Part shown: positions 45,679 through 54,877 of the stretch, piece after piece | Position numbering within the stretch: the first letter of the stretch is position 1 | Layout: every line of letters begins with the position of its first letter | Program-made: the position numbers and the translations under genes | The notes under the pieces: generated by a model | Databases searched by the model: none | What the model saw: the letters and a program-made list of their open reading frames with translations, nothing else | What the model was told of the DNA's origin: nothing | Assembly (NCBI GenBank): GCA_963826505.1 | Contig: CAWGXG010000005.1 | Coordinates: forward strand, 248,001-312,000 | DNA: 64,000 nt | Source: CAWGXG01 sp963826505 | Lineage (GTDB): Bacteria; Chloroflexota; Anaerolineae; Aggregatilineales; Aggregatilineaceae | Direction of reading: 5' to 3'

Positions 45679-46857
45679 TCAGGACTCATACGCCCACTTG
45701 CCACCGATGAGTACGCGCCATGCCGTAAAATCGTCGTCGAAAATGGCGATGTCAGCGTCTTTATGAGCTTCCAGGCTCCCTTTTCGATCGTCGATCCCGA
45801 TCACACGTGCCGGGTTCAGGCTGACCATGCGCACCGCTTCGACCAGCGGAATCCCAACCGAGTTGATCAAGACCGGAATCATTTGATTGAGAAATGTAGT
45901 GCTGCCGCCAAACGCCATCCCGTCCAGCATCATGCCAACGCCATCCTGGACCATATATTCCATATTGCCCATCCTGAAGTGTGCGCCCTCCTCAAGACCG
46001 GCGCCACTCGTTGCATCGCTGACCACGCACAAACGGTCCGGCCCCACGCATTTATAAGCGAGTTGCATCAGCGTGGGGGGCAGATGGCGGTTGTCCGCGA
46101 TCATCTCGACGGTGAGGTCGTTGCGCACTAGAGACATTTCGAGCAGGCCCGGAATGCGCCAGGGACCGTCGCGCACTGTTGACGATTGGCCGCTCCAGAT
46201 ATGAATGATGTGCGTCAGACCGGCCTCAATCGCCAAAACGACATCCTGCTCGCGCGCCGAACTGTGGCCCGCAGCTGGCACGATTCCCAACGCCCTCAGT
46301 TGTTTTGTCAGCGTCAGGGCTCCAGGCAGTTCCGGCGCAAATGACATGATGCGCAAGACATCGTGAAATTCTAGCAGATGGTCAGGCGATCCATCGTCAG
46401 GTGTACGCAGGCTGGTCGGGTCTTGGGCACCTTTTTGAGCGACGCTGAAATAGGGCCCCTCCAGATGAACCCCGAGAATCTGGGCGGCAGTGTGTCGCAC
46501 TGACAGCCATTGCCGCGCAAATGAGAGGCATCGCACCAGTTGAGGGATCGGCGCAGTAGCCAGAGTAGCCAAGATCCCCGTGACGCCGTGCTGCACCTGC
46601 TGGCGCGTGACGGTCTCATAAGCGGTGGGCGTCGGATCGTTGAAGGTGTAGCCCGCCGCGCCATGCGTGTGAATATCAATCAATCCCGGCGCGATCAATC
46701 GTCCTCCGACGTCAACCGTGGCAATACCCGGTTCTAGCGCCTTGGAATCAACAATGCCCGCGATGCGACCGCCGTCGATCACAACCGTCTGGCCAGTCTC
46801 GACGCGGTCCTTAAGGATCACCCGGCCATTGATCAAAGCAAACGTTTCTGAAGTCAA
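45679..46857 (-). CDS. nagA: N-acetylglucosamine-6-phosphate deacetylase
   Basis: 392 residues of the amidohydrolase superfamily: the metal-binding DIHTHGAAG near residue 60, HLEGPYF (Glu ligand) near 130, PAAGHSSA (His) near 196, and VVSDATSGAG with the catalytic Asp near 280. It removes the acetyl group to give glucosamine-6-phosphate, which NagB then deaminates. Divergent from the LacI-type regulator, with a palindromic operator between them. Confidence 0.92.
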   Translation of the reverse strand: MTSETFALINGRVILKDRVETGQTVVIDGGRIAGIVDSKALEPGIATVDVGGRLIAPGLIDIHTHGAAGYTFNDPTPTAYETVTRQQVQHGVTGILATLATAPIPQLVRCLSFARQWLSVRHTAAQILGVHLEGPYFSVAQKGAQDPTSLRTPDDGSPDHLLEFHDVLRIMSFAPELPGALTLTKQLRALGIVPAAGHSSAREQDVVLAIEAGLTHIIHIWSGQSSTVRDGPWRIPGLLEMSLVRNDLTVEMIADNRHLPPTLMQLAYKCVGPDRLCVVSDATSGAGLEEGAHFRMGNMEYMVQDGVGMMLDGMAFGGSTTFLNQMIPVLINSVGIPLVEAVRMVSLNPARVIGIDDRKGSLEAHKDADIAIFDDDFTAWRVLIGGKWAYES

Positions 46858-46877
46858 TACGCCTCTTAACCACTTGC

Positions 46878-46928
46878 TTGACTGTCAATTCAATCGTGTG
46901 CTATCATGCGATTGACTGCACACGATTG
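46878..46928. promoter_or_regulatory. Promoter with LacI-type operator between nagA and the regulator
   Basis: Perfect 11-bp inverted repeat CAATCGTGTGC (46891-46901) / GCACACGATTG (46918-46928), plus a third half-site CGATTG at 46909-46914. On the plus strand TTGACT (46878-46883) and TATCAT (46902-46907) with an 18-bp spacer form a sigma-70-type promoter overlapping the operator, so the regulator gene is probably autoregulated and nagA co-regulated. Confidence 0.7.
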
Positions 46929-46965
46929 CATAACTTGATTAAATCATCATTCAGAAAAAACTGCA

Positions 46966-48051
46966 ATGGCAAACAAACACCTCAAAAGGAATGGGACTGA
47001 ACGCTCGAAGGGGCGCGTAACTGCCCGTGATGTCGCCGAACTGGTGGGCGTCTCGGCGAGCACCGTATCGCGGGTCTTGAATAACAGTCAAACCGATTTG
47101 ATAAGCGACGAAACCCGAAGACGTGTACTCGAGGCGGCCGAACAGCTTGGCTATACGCCTGACCCCATCGCCCGAGCACTGCGCGGCGCGAAATCGCACC
47201 TCATCGGCTTGATTGTGCGCGAGATTGCTGACCCGTTTTTCGCGCGTCTCATTTCCGAACTTAGCGTACAGGCCCGCGCCTTGAATTATCACCTGGTGTT
47301 AGGTCATGCTCATAGCGATCCCACAGAAGCGCTCACCATGACCAAAGTGCTCGATACCCGCCATACCGACGGCGTGATTGTGTTGGGCGATCTGAAAGAC
47401 GACGAAGCGGCCTTACAGCAGATGCTCGAAGGCAAGCATGCTGTCGTGGCGGTATGCCGGGGACCCTCCCCCACGTCGCTCTACACAATCAACACCGACA
47501 ATTACATGGGAATATACCGGTTGTTCGATCATCTCGTTGGCCTGGGACATCGCCGGTTCGGGTTTATCGACGGCGGGTGGCTGGGTGATCTGCGCGAGCG
47601 GCGCGAAGCCTTTCTGAGTTACATCCAAGCGCACGATCTGCCGCTGCGGCCCGAATGGATACAAGCCCAGTCCAATGACGCGGAAGGCGGCTACCGCGCC
47701 ATGCAACACCTCATAGCCTGCCGCGAGCGCCCGACGGCGGTGCTGGCAGCGGACGACATCATGGCGATCGGCGCGCTCAAGGCGGTGGTGGATGCTGGGT
47801 TGCGCGTGCCTGCTGATTTCTCGGTTGTCGGGTTCGACGACATCGATCTGGCGAAATTCTTCTGCCCGGCGCTGACCACGATGCGCCAGCCGATCGACGC
47901 GATGAGCGCCCAGGTGCTGAAGCTGCTATTGGAGTTGATCAACGATCCGCAGATCGTCCACGAAGAGACGTTGATACGGATTCCGCCGCAGTTGGTGGTC
48001 CGCCAGTCTTCGGCTCACCCGCCAGAGCATACGCTGGGGTTGCAGCCATGA
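46966..48051 (+). CDS. LacI-family transcriptional regulator
   Basis: 361 residues: N-terminal HTH (VTARDVAELVGVSASTVSRV, then the hinge NNSQTDLISDETRRRV) and a periplasmic-binding-protein-like effector domain (SHLIGLIVREIADPFFARL, DGVIVLGDLKDD, FSVVGFDDIDLAKFFCPALT). LacI regulators bind palindromes as dimers; one is present just upstream. Position between nagA and the large sugar locus suggests it controls both, with an amino-sugar phosphate or related sugar as effector. Its stop overlaps the start of the ceramidase-like gene (ATGA). Confidence 0.9.
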   Translation: MANKHLKRNGTERSKGRVTARDVAELVGVSASTVSRVLNNSQTDLISDETRRRVLEAAEQLGYTPDPIARALRGAKSHLIGLIVREIADPFFARLISELSVQARALNYHLVLGHAHSDPTEALTMTKVLDTRHTDGVIVLGDLKDDEAALQQMLEGKHAVVAVCRGPSPTSLYTINTDNYMGIYRLFDHLVGLGHRRFGFIDGGWLGDLRERREAFLSYIQAHDLPLRPEWIQAQSNDAEGGYRAMQHLIACRERPTAVLAADDIMAIGALKAVVDAGLRVPADFSVVGFDDIDLAKFFCPALTTMRQPIDAMSAQVLKLLLELINDPQIVHEETLIRIPPQLVVRQSSAHPPEHTLGLQP

Positions 48052-49478
48052 ACGACACCGATCTTGCGGTCGGCTGGGGTCAGGCGGACATCACGCCGCC
48101 GACCGGCATCCCCCTGAGCGGGTTCATTTTCCGCGAGAACCAGCCGTCTGACGGCGTAGACGATCCGCTGGGCGTGCGTGTGTTGGCGCTGCGCCAGGGC
48201 GCGCTGCGGGTTCTGCTCGTCAGCTATGAAGTGCTCGCCATCTCTGCGCCGCTCGAACAACAGATCATGCTGGCCCTCGCAGCGGGTCTCGGCGAGGAAT
48301 TTTCGCGCGCCAACACCATTTTGACGGCGACCCATACCCACAGCGCGCCGCCCACCAGTCCGCTGGAAGGCGAAGGCGAACCAGACGCCGATTACTGGCA
48401 ACTGCTATGCGATAGAACCGTACAGGCCGCCCGGCAGTCGCTCCAAACGCTTCGACCCGCCGCCCTGCATGCGACGTCCTGCCGTGTGCCCGGCCACACG
48501 ATCAACCGCCGCGCGTTGATGGCCGCTGGCCGTGTGTCGATGGCACTTGAACCTGACGGATTCGTCCTGGAACGCGGCCCGGTCGACGATACGCTTACCC
48601 TGCTAGTCTTTCGAGACTTCGAAGGGAGCGATATCGCCGCCGTACTTCACTTTGCCTGTCATGGAACCGCTGTCTGCACCCAACACATCGGCGGAGACAT
48701 TCCCGGCGCTTTGGCCCGGCATATCTCCGCATCGATTGGTGCGCCATGTCTGTACTTGCAGGGGGCAGCAGGCGATATCAGCCCGCTGGCCGTGTCCGCC
48801 GGACGCGATGAAATGATGGCATGGCTTGAACCGTTCGTGCCTCATCTGGACAGCCTGAAGGCCAGGTTGACCCCGCTGCAAAGCGCGCCCGTGCGCATAG
48901 CCGTCACCGATCTCTCTCTGGCCTATCAGCCGCTGCCTTCGCGAGCCTCGGTTCTCCAAACCATCGAGAATTTCGACCGGATAGCAGGCGGAGACGTGGA
49001 TTCGCCCGATGTGCAAGCCACGATTCGGCTCTTGGGGAACATCATGAATATCAAGCCGGGCCAAAGTCCGGACGCGCACAAAGCGGCTTACGCCTCGATG
49101 GCGCTCGCCAATGCTGGCCGCCGCACCTTGCACGCGATTGACGCCGGTCACCCGCTCGCACCCTGCCGCATGTCGATCGCCGTGTTGCGCATCGGGACGA
49201 TCGCGCTGGCGTGCGTGTCGGCAGAACTGTTCGCCATCACCGGGTTTCGCATCCGGGCTTTGAGTCGGGACATGGCGCTGCTGCCGGTCAGTTACGCCGC
49301 CCCAATTGTCGGTTATATCCCCGATCGCGAGTCGATGGACAAGGGCGGCTACGAAGTGGACGACGCCTGGCGCTTTTACCGGCATCCCGCGCCTTTTGCA
49401 CCGGACTCGGAAGACCGGATTGTGGAGACTGTCAGAACGCTGCTTGGTCACCTTGAGGAGAACGGACAGCATGAGTGA
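48048..49478 (+). CDS. Neutral/alkaline ceramidase N-terminal-domain-like hydrolase
   Basis: 476 residues without an obvious signal peptide. Features of the neutral ceramidase N-terminal family: VGWGQADITPPTGIPLSGF at the start, ATHTHSAPPT and FACHGTAVC (zinc-ligand His regions), and GAAGDISPLA, equivalent to the nucleophile-Ser motif GDVSPN. Many bacterial members in sugar loci have no proven ceramidase activity and probably hydrolyse N-acyl bonds. It overlaps the regulator upstream and the aminotransferase downstream, so it belongs to the carbohydrate operon. Confidence 0.75.
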   Translation: MNDTDLAVGWGQADITPPTGIPLSGFIFRENQPSDGVDDPLGVRVLALRQGALRVLLVSYEVLAISAPLEQQIMLALAAGLGEEFSRANTILTATHTHSAPPTSPLEGEGEPDADYWQLLCDRTVQAARQSLQTLRPAALHATSCRVPGHTINRRALMAAGRVSMALEPDGFVLERGPVDDTLTLLVFRDFEGSDIAAVLHFACHGTAVCTQHIGGDIPGALARHISASIGAPCLYLQGAAGDISPLAVSAGRDEMMAWLEPFVPHLDSLKARLTPLQSAPVRIAVTDLSLAYQPLPSRASVLQTIENFDRIAGGDVDSPDVQATIRLLGNIMNIKPGQSPDAHKAAYASMALANAGRRTLHAIDAGHPLAPCRMSIAVLRIGTIALACVSAELFAITGFRIRALSRDMALLPVSYAAPIVGYIPDRESMDKGGYEVDDAWRFYRHPAPFAPDSEDRIVETVRTLLGHLEENGQHE

Positions 49479-50763
49479 GTTGGCACTTCACGGGGGGGAA
49501 CCCGTGCGTACTGCGCCCTGGCCCCAGTGGCCGGTGTCCGATGACGAAGACGAGCGGATGCTGCTCGATGTGCTGCATTCCGGCAACTGGTGGCGGCACT
49601 CCTACGGCGAAGGCGTGGAACTGGCCGAGGACGAAAGCGATCCCAAGAGCATGGTGGCGCGCTTCCAACGGGCATTTGCGCGCGCCCACGACTGCAAATA
49701 TGGCATCTGCGCCGCCAACGGAACCGTCACTATGGAAATCGGGTTACGCGCGCTGGGCGTTCGGCCCGGCGACGAAGTCATCGTCCCGGCCTACACCTAC
49801 GTCGCAACGGCGACGGCCGTACTGATGATCGGCGCGATTCCGATCTTCGTCGACATCGACAAAGACACCTACAACATGGACCCGGCACGCGTTGCCGAAG
49901 CGATCACAGAGCACACGACCGCCCTGATTCCGGTTCATTTTGGCGGTCAGCCCTGCGACATGCAGGCGCTCAACACGTTGGCGCGCCAGCACAATCTCAA
50001 AGTGCTGGAAGATGCTGCCCACGCGCATGGATCATCCTACAATGGGCACAAATGCGGCTCCCTGGCCGACATGGGCTCGTTCAGTTTCCAGTTATCCAAG
50101 AACATGACGGCGGGTGAAGGCGGTGTTCTCACCACCAACCGCGCCGACTACGCCGAAGCGTGCGAGATGCTGGTCTGGGCGGGACGCAAGAAGGGACAGC
50201 CCTGGTACAAGCATTTCGTGCTGGCGTCCAACGCGCGTATGACTGAATTCCAGGGGGCGCTGCTCCTGGGCCAACTGCGGCGGCTGCCGGATCAGAACGC
50301 GCGCCGCGCGGCCAACGCCCGCGTGCTGGACGATCTGCTCGCGGACATCGACGGCATCGCGCCGCTCGTAACGCTCCCCTCAACGACGAGCCATTCGCAT
50401 CACATTTACATGTTCCGCTACCGCGCGGACGCGTTCGCCGGACTGAATAAACACAGTTTTGTGCGCGCCTTGCAAGCTGAAGGTATCGCGGGGGCGTTTG
50501 CGGGTTACACCACGCCGCTCTACAAGAATCCGCTGTTCACCGAGAAGAATTTCTTTGGCGGAGCGTGGCCCCTGGACACCTGGGATCACAGCCGTCAGCT
50601 TGATTTTGAGGCCTTCGAGGAACGCTGCCCGGTCTGCGAGCGGGCCTGTGCCACCGAAGCCATTTGGATTCCGCAGACCATGCTGCTGGCCGACGAAGGC
50701 GCGATGCACGACATCGCCGCAGCCATCCGCAAGGTTCAGCATTACGCAACAGAATTGGTGTGA
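49471..50763 (+). CDS. DegT/DnrJ/EryC1/StrS-family aminotransferase
   Basis: 430 residues from the ATG at 49471, which overlaps the ceramidase-like stop; GAGGAG is 12-17 bp upstream. PLP-binding features: CAANGTVTMEIGLRALGV, VPAYTYVATATAV, LEDAAHAHGS (PLP Asp) and the Schiff-base Lys near residue 210 in LSKNMTAGEGG. Family enzymes transaminate keto-sugars or cyclitols. Together with Gfo/Idh oxidoreductases next in the locus it suggests processing of an amino-sugar or amino-cyclitol. Confidence 0.9.
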   Translation: MSELALHGGEPVRTAPWPQWPVSDDEDERMLLDVLHSGNWWRHSYGEGVELAEDESDPKSMVARFQRAFARAHDCKYGICAANGTVTMEIGLRALGVRPGDEVIVPAYTYVATATAVLMIGAIPIFVDIDKDTYNMDPARVAEAITEHTTALIPVHFGGQPCDMQALNTLARQHNLKVLEDAAHAHGSSYNGHKCGSLADMGSFSFQLSKNMTAGEGGVLTTNRADYAEACEMLVWAGRKKGQPWYKHFVLASNARMTEFQGALLLGQLRRLPDQNARRAANARVLDDLLADIDGIAPLVTLPSTTSHSHHIYMFRYRADAFAGLNKHSFVRALQAEGIAGAFAGYTTPLYKNPLFTEKNFFGGAWPLDTWDHSRQLDFEAFEERCPVCERACATEAIWIPQTMLLADEGAMHDIAAAIRKVQHYATELV

Positions 50764-50795
50764 GCGCGTGGTTTTCGCCTTAGTGGAGGCAGAGT

Positions 50796-52013
50796 ATGAG
50801 CTACAAAACCTGGGATGTCTCATTCCCCTGCATCATCGAAGGCTTGGGCGCAGAGCGCGTGATGGCGGAAGCAGCCGAGATGGGACACAGCGAATTCATC
50901 CTGTGTTCGATCATCTACAAAGGTTATCGCCTGGTCATGCCGCGCCACCCGCGCCAGATCTTCCAGCTCGAAACTGGCATGACCTTCTATCCCGCTGACG
51001 AGTCGGCGTACGCGGACTGTCTGATCCGCCCGGTGTCTACTCAGGACTGGGCCGGGCGCGATCTCTTCCAGGAAGCCGCCGACGCTGCCGCCAAAGTCGA
51101 TATTGGGCTGTGCGCCTGGGTGTCATGTTTTGCCAACGGGCGCGTGGCGGCAGAGTACCCACAGGTGGCCGTCCAAAACATGTACGGCTCCCGCGACCGC
51201 CTGTTCATCTGCTTCAACAATCCGGAAGTCCAAAAATACTGCCTCGCCATGTTCCGTGACCTCGTGACGCGCTATCCGCTGACCAGCGTCATGGCGGACA
51301 AAATTCCGCAGTCCATGTTGGAACTGGACACCTTCGGCGGGCGCATCGATCCCCTGCTCCGCCTGACCGGCTCCCTCTGTTTCTGCGAGCACTGCATAAC
51401 GCAGGCGGAGAAGGACGGCATCGATCTGCGTGCCGTCAAGCAGCGCGCGCTCCAGGTCGCCGAGGCGACACGCCAGATTCCGCAGTATGTGATCGAGTCG
51501 CTGGCGGGCGATCTGCATGGCGACACCGAGATTCCGCTGTTTCTGCTCGAAGAACCGGAGTTTGCCGAAGTCTTGAAGTGGCGCATTCAGTGTGTGGTGC
51601 GTTTCTTGAGCCGGGTCCGCGAGACGATCAGGAGCATCCGGCCTGACATCAAGCTCTCGGCGGCGTTGGTCCCTCCCGTCAAAATCGGCCACGACGCGAC
51701 TGCCCCGCGTCCCTGGTTGGGCGCACAAACCTACCGCGCCTTTGCGCCCGTGTTGGACACGCTGCACTGCGTGATCCACTGGGAGCCGGAAGTCGTCGCC
51801 TACGACACGCGCCGGGCGCGCGACCAGGTCGACGCTTCCAACCCGAATTGCGAGCTGTGCGTCCATGTAGCCGCGTATGGCCGTCGCCGCCCGGAGGAAA
51901 TGTCACTGTTAACGCAAGCGGCGCGCCAGCAAGGCGCTGATAGTGTGGCCTTCTTCTGCCACGATTTGCTGCGCGACGACATGATCGCGGCGATCAAGGC
52001 CGTCCCACGATAA
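50796..52013 (+). CDS. Predicted TIM-barrel protein, function unknown
   Basis: 405 residues. The beginning (DVSFPCIIEGLGAERVM), then FICFNNPEVQKYCLAMFRD, LFLLEEPEFAEVLKWRIQ, and late LHCVIHWEPEV suggest a barrel fold similar to uncharacterised glycoside-hydrolase-like proteins, but the family is not certain. A CEHC pair (residues about 198-201) could bind metal. AGTGGAGG precedes the ATG. It lies in the sugar operon between the aminotransferase and the URO-D-fold gene. Confidence 0.6.
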   Translation: MSYKTWDVSFPCIIEGLGAERVMAEAAEMGHSEFILCSIIYKGYRLVMPRHPRQIFQLETGMTFYPADESAYADCLIRPVSTQDWAGRDLFQEAADAAAKVDIGLCAWVSCFANGRVAAEYPQVAVQNMYGSRDRLFICFNNPEVQKYCLAMFRDLVTRYPLTSVMADKIPQSMLELDTFGGRIDPLLRLTGSLCFCEHCITQAEKDGIDLRAVKQRALQVAEATRQIPQYVIESLAGDLHGDTEIPLFLLEEPEFAEVLKWRIQCVVRFLSRVRETIRSIRPDIKLSAALVPPVKIGHDATAPRPWLGAQTYRAFAPVLDTLHCVIHWEPEVVAYDTRRARDQVDASNPNCELCVHVAAYGRRRPEEMSLLTQAARQQGADSVAFFCHDLLRDDMIAAIKAVPR

Positions 52014-52056
52014 CCATCCCGGAATCTGGCCGAACCTAGTCTACGGTGAACACAGC

Positions 52057-53085
52057 ATGAACTCGGTGGAACGACATCGTCTCACATTGGATATGAAGCT
52101 GCCCGACCGCGTCCCCGTCGCGCCGTCGTTCCTGACGCGGACGGCGGCCAAAGCCGGCGTACGCCAATACGATTATCATACCCGGCCCGACGTGTTGGCC
52201 GCCTGCCAGATCGATCACTGTGAGCGTTACGATTTCGACGGCGTCTATATCAGTTCCGACAACGTGATCATGTATGAAGCGCTGGGCGGTGAGATCATCT
52301 ATCCGGACGACAACTCCTACCCGTTCTGGACCACGCCGCTGGTCGAGACGAGCCGCGACGTCGCCCATCTGTGTGTGCCGGATCCCGCCCATGCAGGCCG
52401 TATGCCGGTCCTCATCGAAGCCGCGCAGATCGCCATGGAGCGCGTTGGACAGCGGCGCTTCGTCCTGGCCAATATCGACTCCGGGCCGTTCAACCTGGCC
52501 TGCACGCTGATGGGTCTGATGGACGCCATGCTGTATTTGAAGGACCAGCCGGACGAATTTCGCGCGATCATGGAATTTTGCAGCCAAGTCACGATCGCTT
52601 ATGGCGCAGGCATGGCGAAAAGCGGCTGTCACGGCGTGCAGTTCGGCGAATCGACGGCCTCGCTGATCGGGCGCGAGCGCTATGAAGAACTCGTGTGGCC
52701 TTTCGATTGTCTGGTCATCGAGGAACTCAAGAAACTGGGCCTATACGTGTTCTTGCATGTCTGCGGCGACAGCACGCCGTTTTTCGATCTCATCGTGAAC
52801 AGCGGGGCGCACTGCCTGGAGTTTGACAGCCAGGTGGACATCGCCTGGGCCAAAGCGCAAGCCGGGACGACGATCGCGCTGAAAGGCAATATCAACACCA
52901 CCAACTTCATCAGCCGCACGGTCGACGGCATCATGGCCGACTGCCAGCACGCCATCCAGGCCGCGATGCCCGGCGGTGGCTATATCCTGTGTGGCGGCTG
53001 CGAGGTCCCCGCCGCTACGCCGGACGATATTCTGCACGCCGTACGCCGCTCTGTCGATCAATTTGGCCGATACGATCGCTCATAA
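52057..53085 (+). CDS. URO-D-fold methyltransferase-like protein (MtaA type)
   Basis: 342 residues starting MNSVERHRLTLDMKLPDRVP. Unlike the two URO-D proteins at the window start it has the complete zinc-type signature: FLHVCGD (HxCG, about residue 233) and ILCGGCEVP (about residue 308). This is the pattern of methylcobalamin:thiol methyltransferases (MtaA/MtbA). In an amino-sugar locus it could take part in demethylation of a methylated substrate, but no corrinoid protein is adjacent. Heme-pathway HemE is unlikely. Confidence 0.82.
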   Translation: MNSVERHRLTLDMKLPDRVPVAPSFLTRTAAKAGVRQYDYHTRPDVLAACQIDHCERYDFDGVYISSDNVIMYEALGGEIIYPDDNSYPFWTTPLVETSRDVAHLCVPDPAHAGRMPVLIEAAQIAMERVGQRRFVLANIDSGPFNLACTLMGLMDAMLYLKDQPDEFRAIMEFCSQVTIAYGAGMAKSGCHGVQFGESTASLIGRERYEELVWPFDCLVIEELKKLGLYVFLHVCGDSTPFFDLIVNSGAHCLEFDSQVDIAWAKAQAGTTIALKGNINTTNFISRTVDGIMADCQHAIQAAMPGGGYILCGGCEVPAATPDDILHAVRRSVDQFGRYDRS

Positions 53086-53109
53086 CGTGTTTTCAAGAAA
53101 GGCATTGTG

Positions 53110-54123
53110 ATGGTGAAGGTTGCAGTCATTGGAGCGGGTTTTGCGGGGTCCTTCCACGCGCGTGGCTATGCCCGGCTTCCCCAGGCAGACGTGGCGTATA
53201 TCGTCGATCAGAACGAGTCCAAGGCCGCGGTGCTGGCCGCCGAAGTCGGCGCACGCGCCGTAACCGACGCCGCCATCGCCCTGAACGATCCGACTGTCGA
53301 CATCATCGACGTCGCGCTGCCGACGCCGCTCCACCCAGCCTACGCCATCCGCGCCTTTGAGGCGCGCAAACATGTTGTCGTCGAAAAGCCGCTGGCGCTG
53401 TCCGTACGGGAAGCCGACGACATGATCGACGCGGCCCGATCGCATGGCAAATTCCTCATGGTTGCGCATGTGCTGCGCTTCTGGCCGGAATACGTCGCGA
53501 TCCGCAAAGTCCTGCAAAGTGGACGGCTGGGCCAGCCGCGCATTGCGACCGCGCTGCGGCTCTCCAATCTGCCACAGTGGGCCACCTGGTTCCGCGATCC
53601 GACTAAAACCGGCGGATCGGTTCTGGATCTTCATATCCACGATCTCGACATGATGAACTGGCTGTTCGGACGACCCAAACAGGTCAGAGCGGTCGGTGCC
53701 AGGGGCGAAACCGGCGGTTGGGATCACGTCATCACCCAGGTTGAGTATGGCACGTTGTTCGCTTCGGTTGAAGCGAGCAACCTGATGCCGCTCGATTTCC
53801 CATTCACGGCCGGGCTGCGCGTCGTGTGTGACGACGGCGTCATCGAATACCAGTTCCGCGCGGGTGGCGCAAGCTTCGAGACCGGAAAACCCGAACATTA
53901 CTGCCTCATCCACGAAGCAAAACAGCCCAGCCAGCCGGTTGAGTACGACAGCGGGGACGCCTTCGAGCACGAGATCGCCTACTTTGTGTCCTGCGTCGAG
54001 CGCGGAACTCCGCCCGAAACTGTAACCCCTGAGGACGCACGGCTCGCCGTTCAAACGGCGCTGGCTGCACGTACCGCGTTGGAAACTGGGGCAAGCATTA
54101 CGATAAACAGCATGGAGGAGTGA
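53110..54123 (+). CDS. Gfo/Idh/MocA-family NAD(P)-dependent oxidoreductase
   Basis: 337 residues from the ATG at 53110 (a GTG lies 3 bp upstream). Rossmann start VKVAVIGAGFAGSFHARGYA, the catalytic-type EKPLALSVREADDMIDAA, and a C-terminal domain with GSVLDLHIHDLDMMNWLFG, where DLHIHDLD holds the family's His/Asp. It oxidises or reduces a sugar or cyclitol hydroxyl. Its stop overlaps the next gene region and GGAGGAG is shared, so translation is coupled. Confidence 0.92.
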   Translation: MVKVAVIGAGFAGSFHARGYARLPQADVAYIVDQNESKAAVLAAEVGARAVTDAAIALNDPTVDIIDVALPTPLHPAYAIRAFEARKHVVVEKPLALSVREADDMIDAARSHGKFLMVAHVLRFWPEYVAIRKVLQSGRLGQPRIATALRLSNLPQWATWFRDPTKTGGSVLDLHIHDLDMMNWLFGRPKQVRAVGARGETGGWDHVITQVEYGTLFASVEASNLMPLDFPFTAGLRVVCDDGVIEYQFRAGGASFETGKPEHYCLIHEAKQPSQPVEYDSGDAFEHEIAYFVSCVERGTPPETVTPEDARLAVQTALAARTALETGASITINSMEE

Positions 54124-54125
54124 CG

Positions 54126-54853
54126 ATGTCGTCTCATTCTGATACGCCACAGCGCATCCTGGCCGTTGGCGCACATCCCGACGACCTGGAGATCTTGTGC
54201 TCTGGCACGCTCGCGAAATATGTCCAACAGGGCGCGCACGTCGTCATGGCGATCGCGACCGACGGCAGCGCCGGCCACATGGTCATCCCGGCGGACGAGC
54301 TGGCCCAAATTCGCCACGCCGAAGCTCAGGCCGCCGCGGCATTAGTCGGAGCCGAGCTGCACTGGCTGGGCTATCCGGACGAGCTCATTTTTGAAGACAT
54401 GCCGACCCGCTTGCGCTTCACGGATCTGATCCGCGAAGCCCAACCGGACCTGATCCTGACCCACGATCCCCACGACTATCATCCCGATCACCGCGTGGTC
54501 AGCCGCTTGATGTTTGACGCGTCGTTTGAGTCCGGCTTGCCGAATGTCAAGACAGAACACCCGGCACATCTGGGTGTGTGCCCTCTCTTCTATTTCGATA
54601 CGCTAACCGGGGCGAGTTTTCTGCCGACCGAATTCGTCGATATTACGGATACGTTCGAGACCAAGCATGCCATGCTCGCGTGCCATGCCAGCCAGCTCAC
54701 ATGGATCCAAGGAGCACGACCAGACTGATATGCTTGGACTTCATTACCATCATGGCACGCTCACGCGGCTTGCAGTGTGGCGTCCGCTTCGCCGAGGGCT
54801 TCCGAGCCGAATACGCGTGGGGCCGCAACCGCCCGTTTCGCGTGTTGCCATGA
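54126..54853 (+). pseudogene. PIG-L/LmbE-type deacetylase with two frameshifts near the C-terminus
   Basis: From the ATG at 54126 (GGAGGAG upstream) about 200 residues are in frame: AVGAHPDDLEILCSGTLAKY with the zinc-binding AHPDD, TDGSAGHM, and THDPHDYHPDHR with the second His cluster. The frame then ends at 54728. The family's C-terminus continues in two other frames: EHDQTDMLG (about 54711-54738) and FITIMARSRGLQCGVRFAEG (about 54740-54853). Removing one G near 54710 and one C near 54738 restores about 240 residues. The active-site half is intact, so a shortened product might fold. Confidence 0.8.
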
Positions 54854-54877
54854 GAGATGCCAAAGGGACCGTTGATG

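Noticed and set aside
49306..49470. N-terminal extension of the DegT aminotransferase
   Set aside because: The extension overlaps the ceramidase-like gene in another frame; the ATG at 49471 begins the conserved family sequence.
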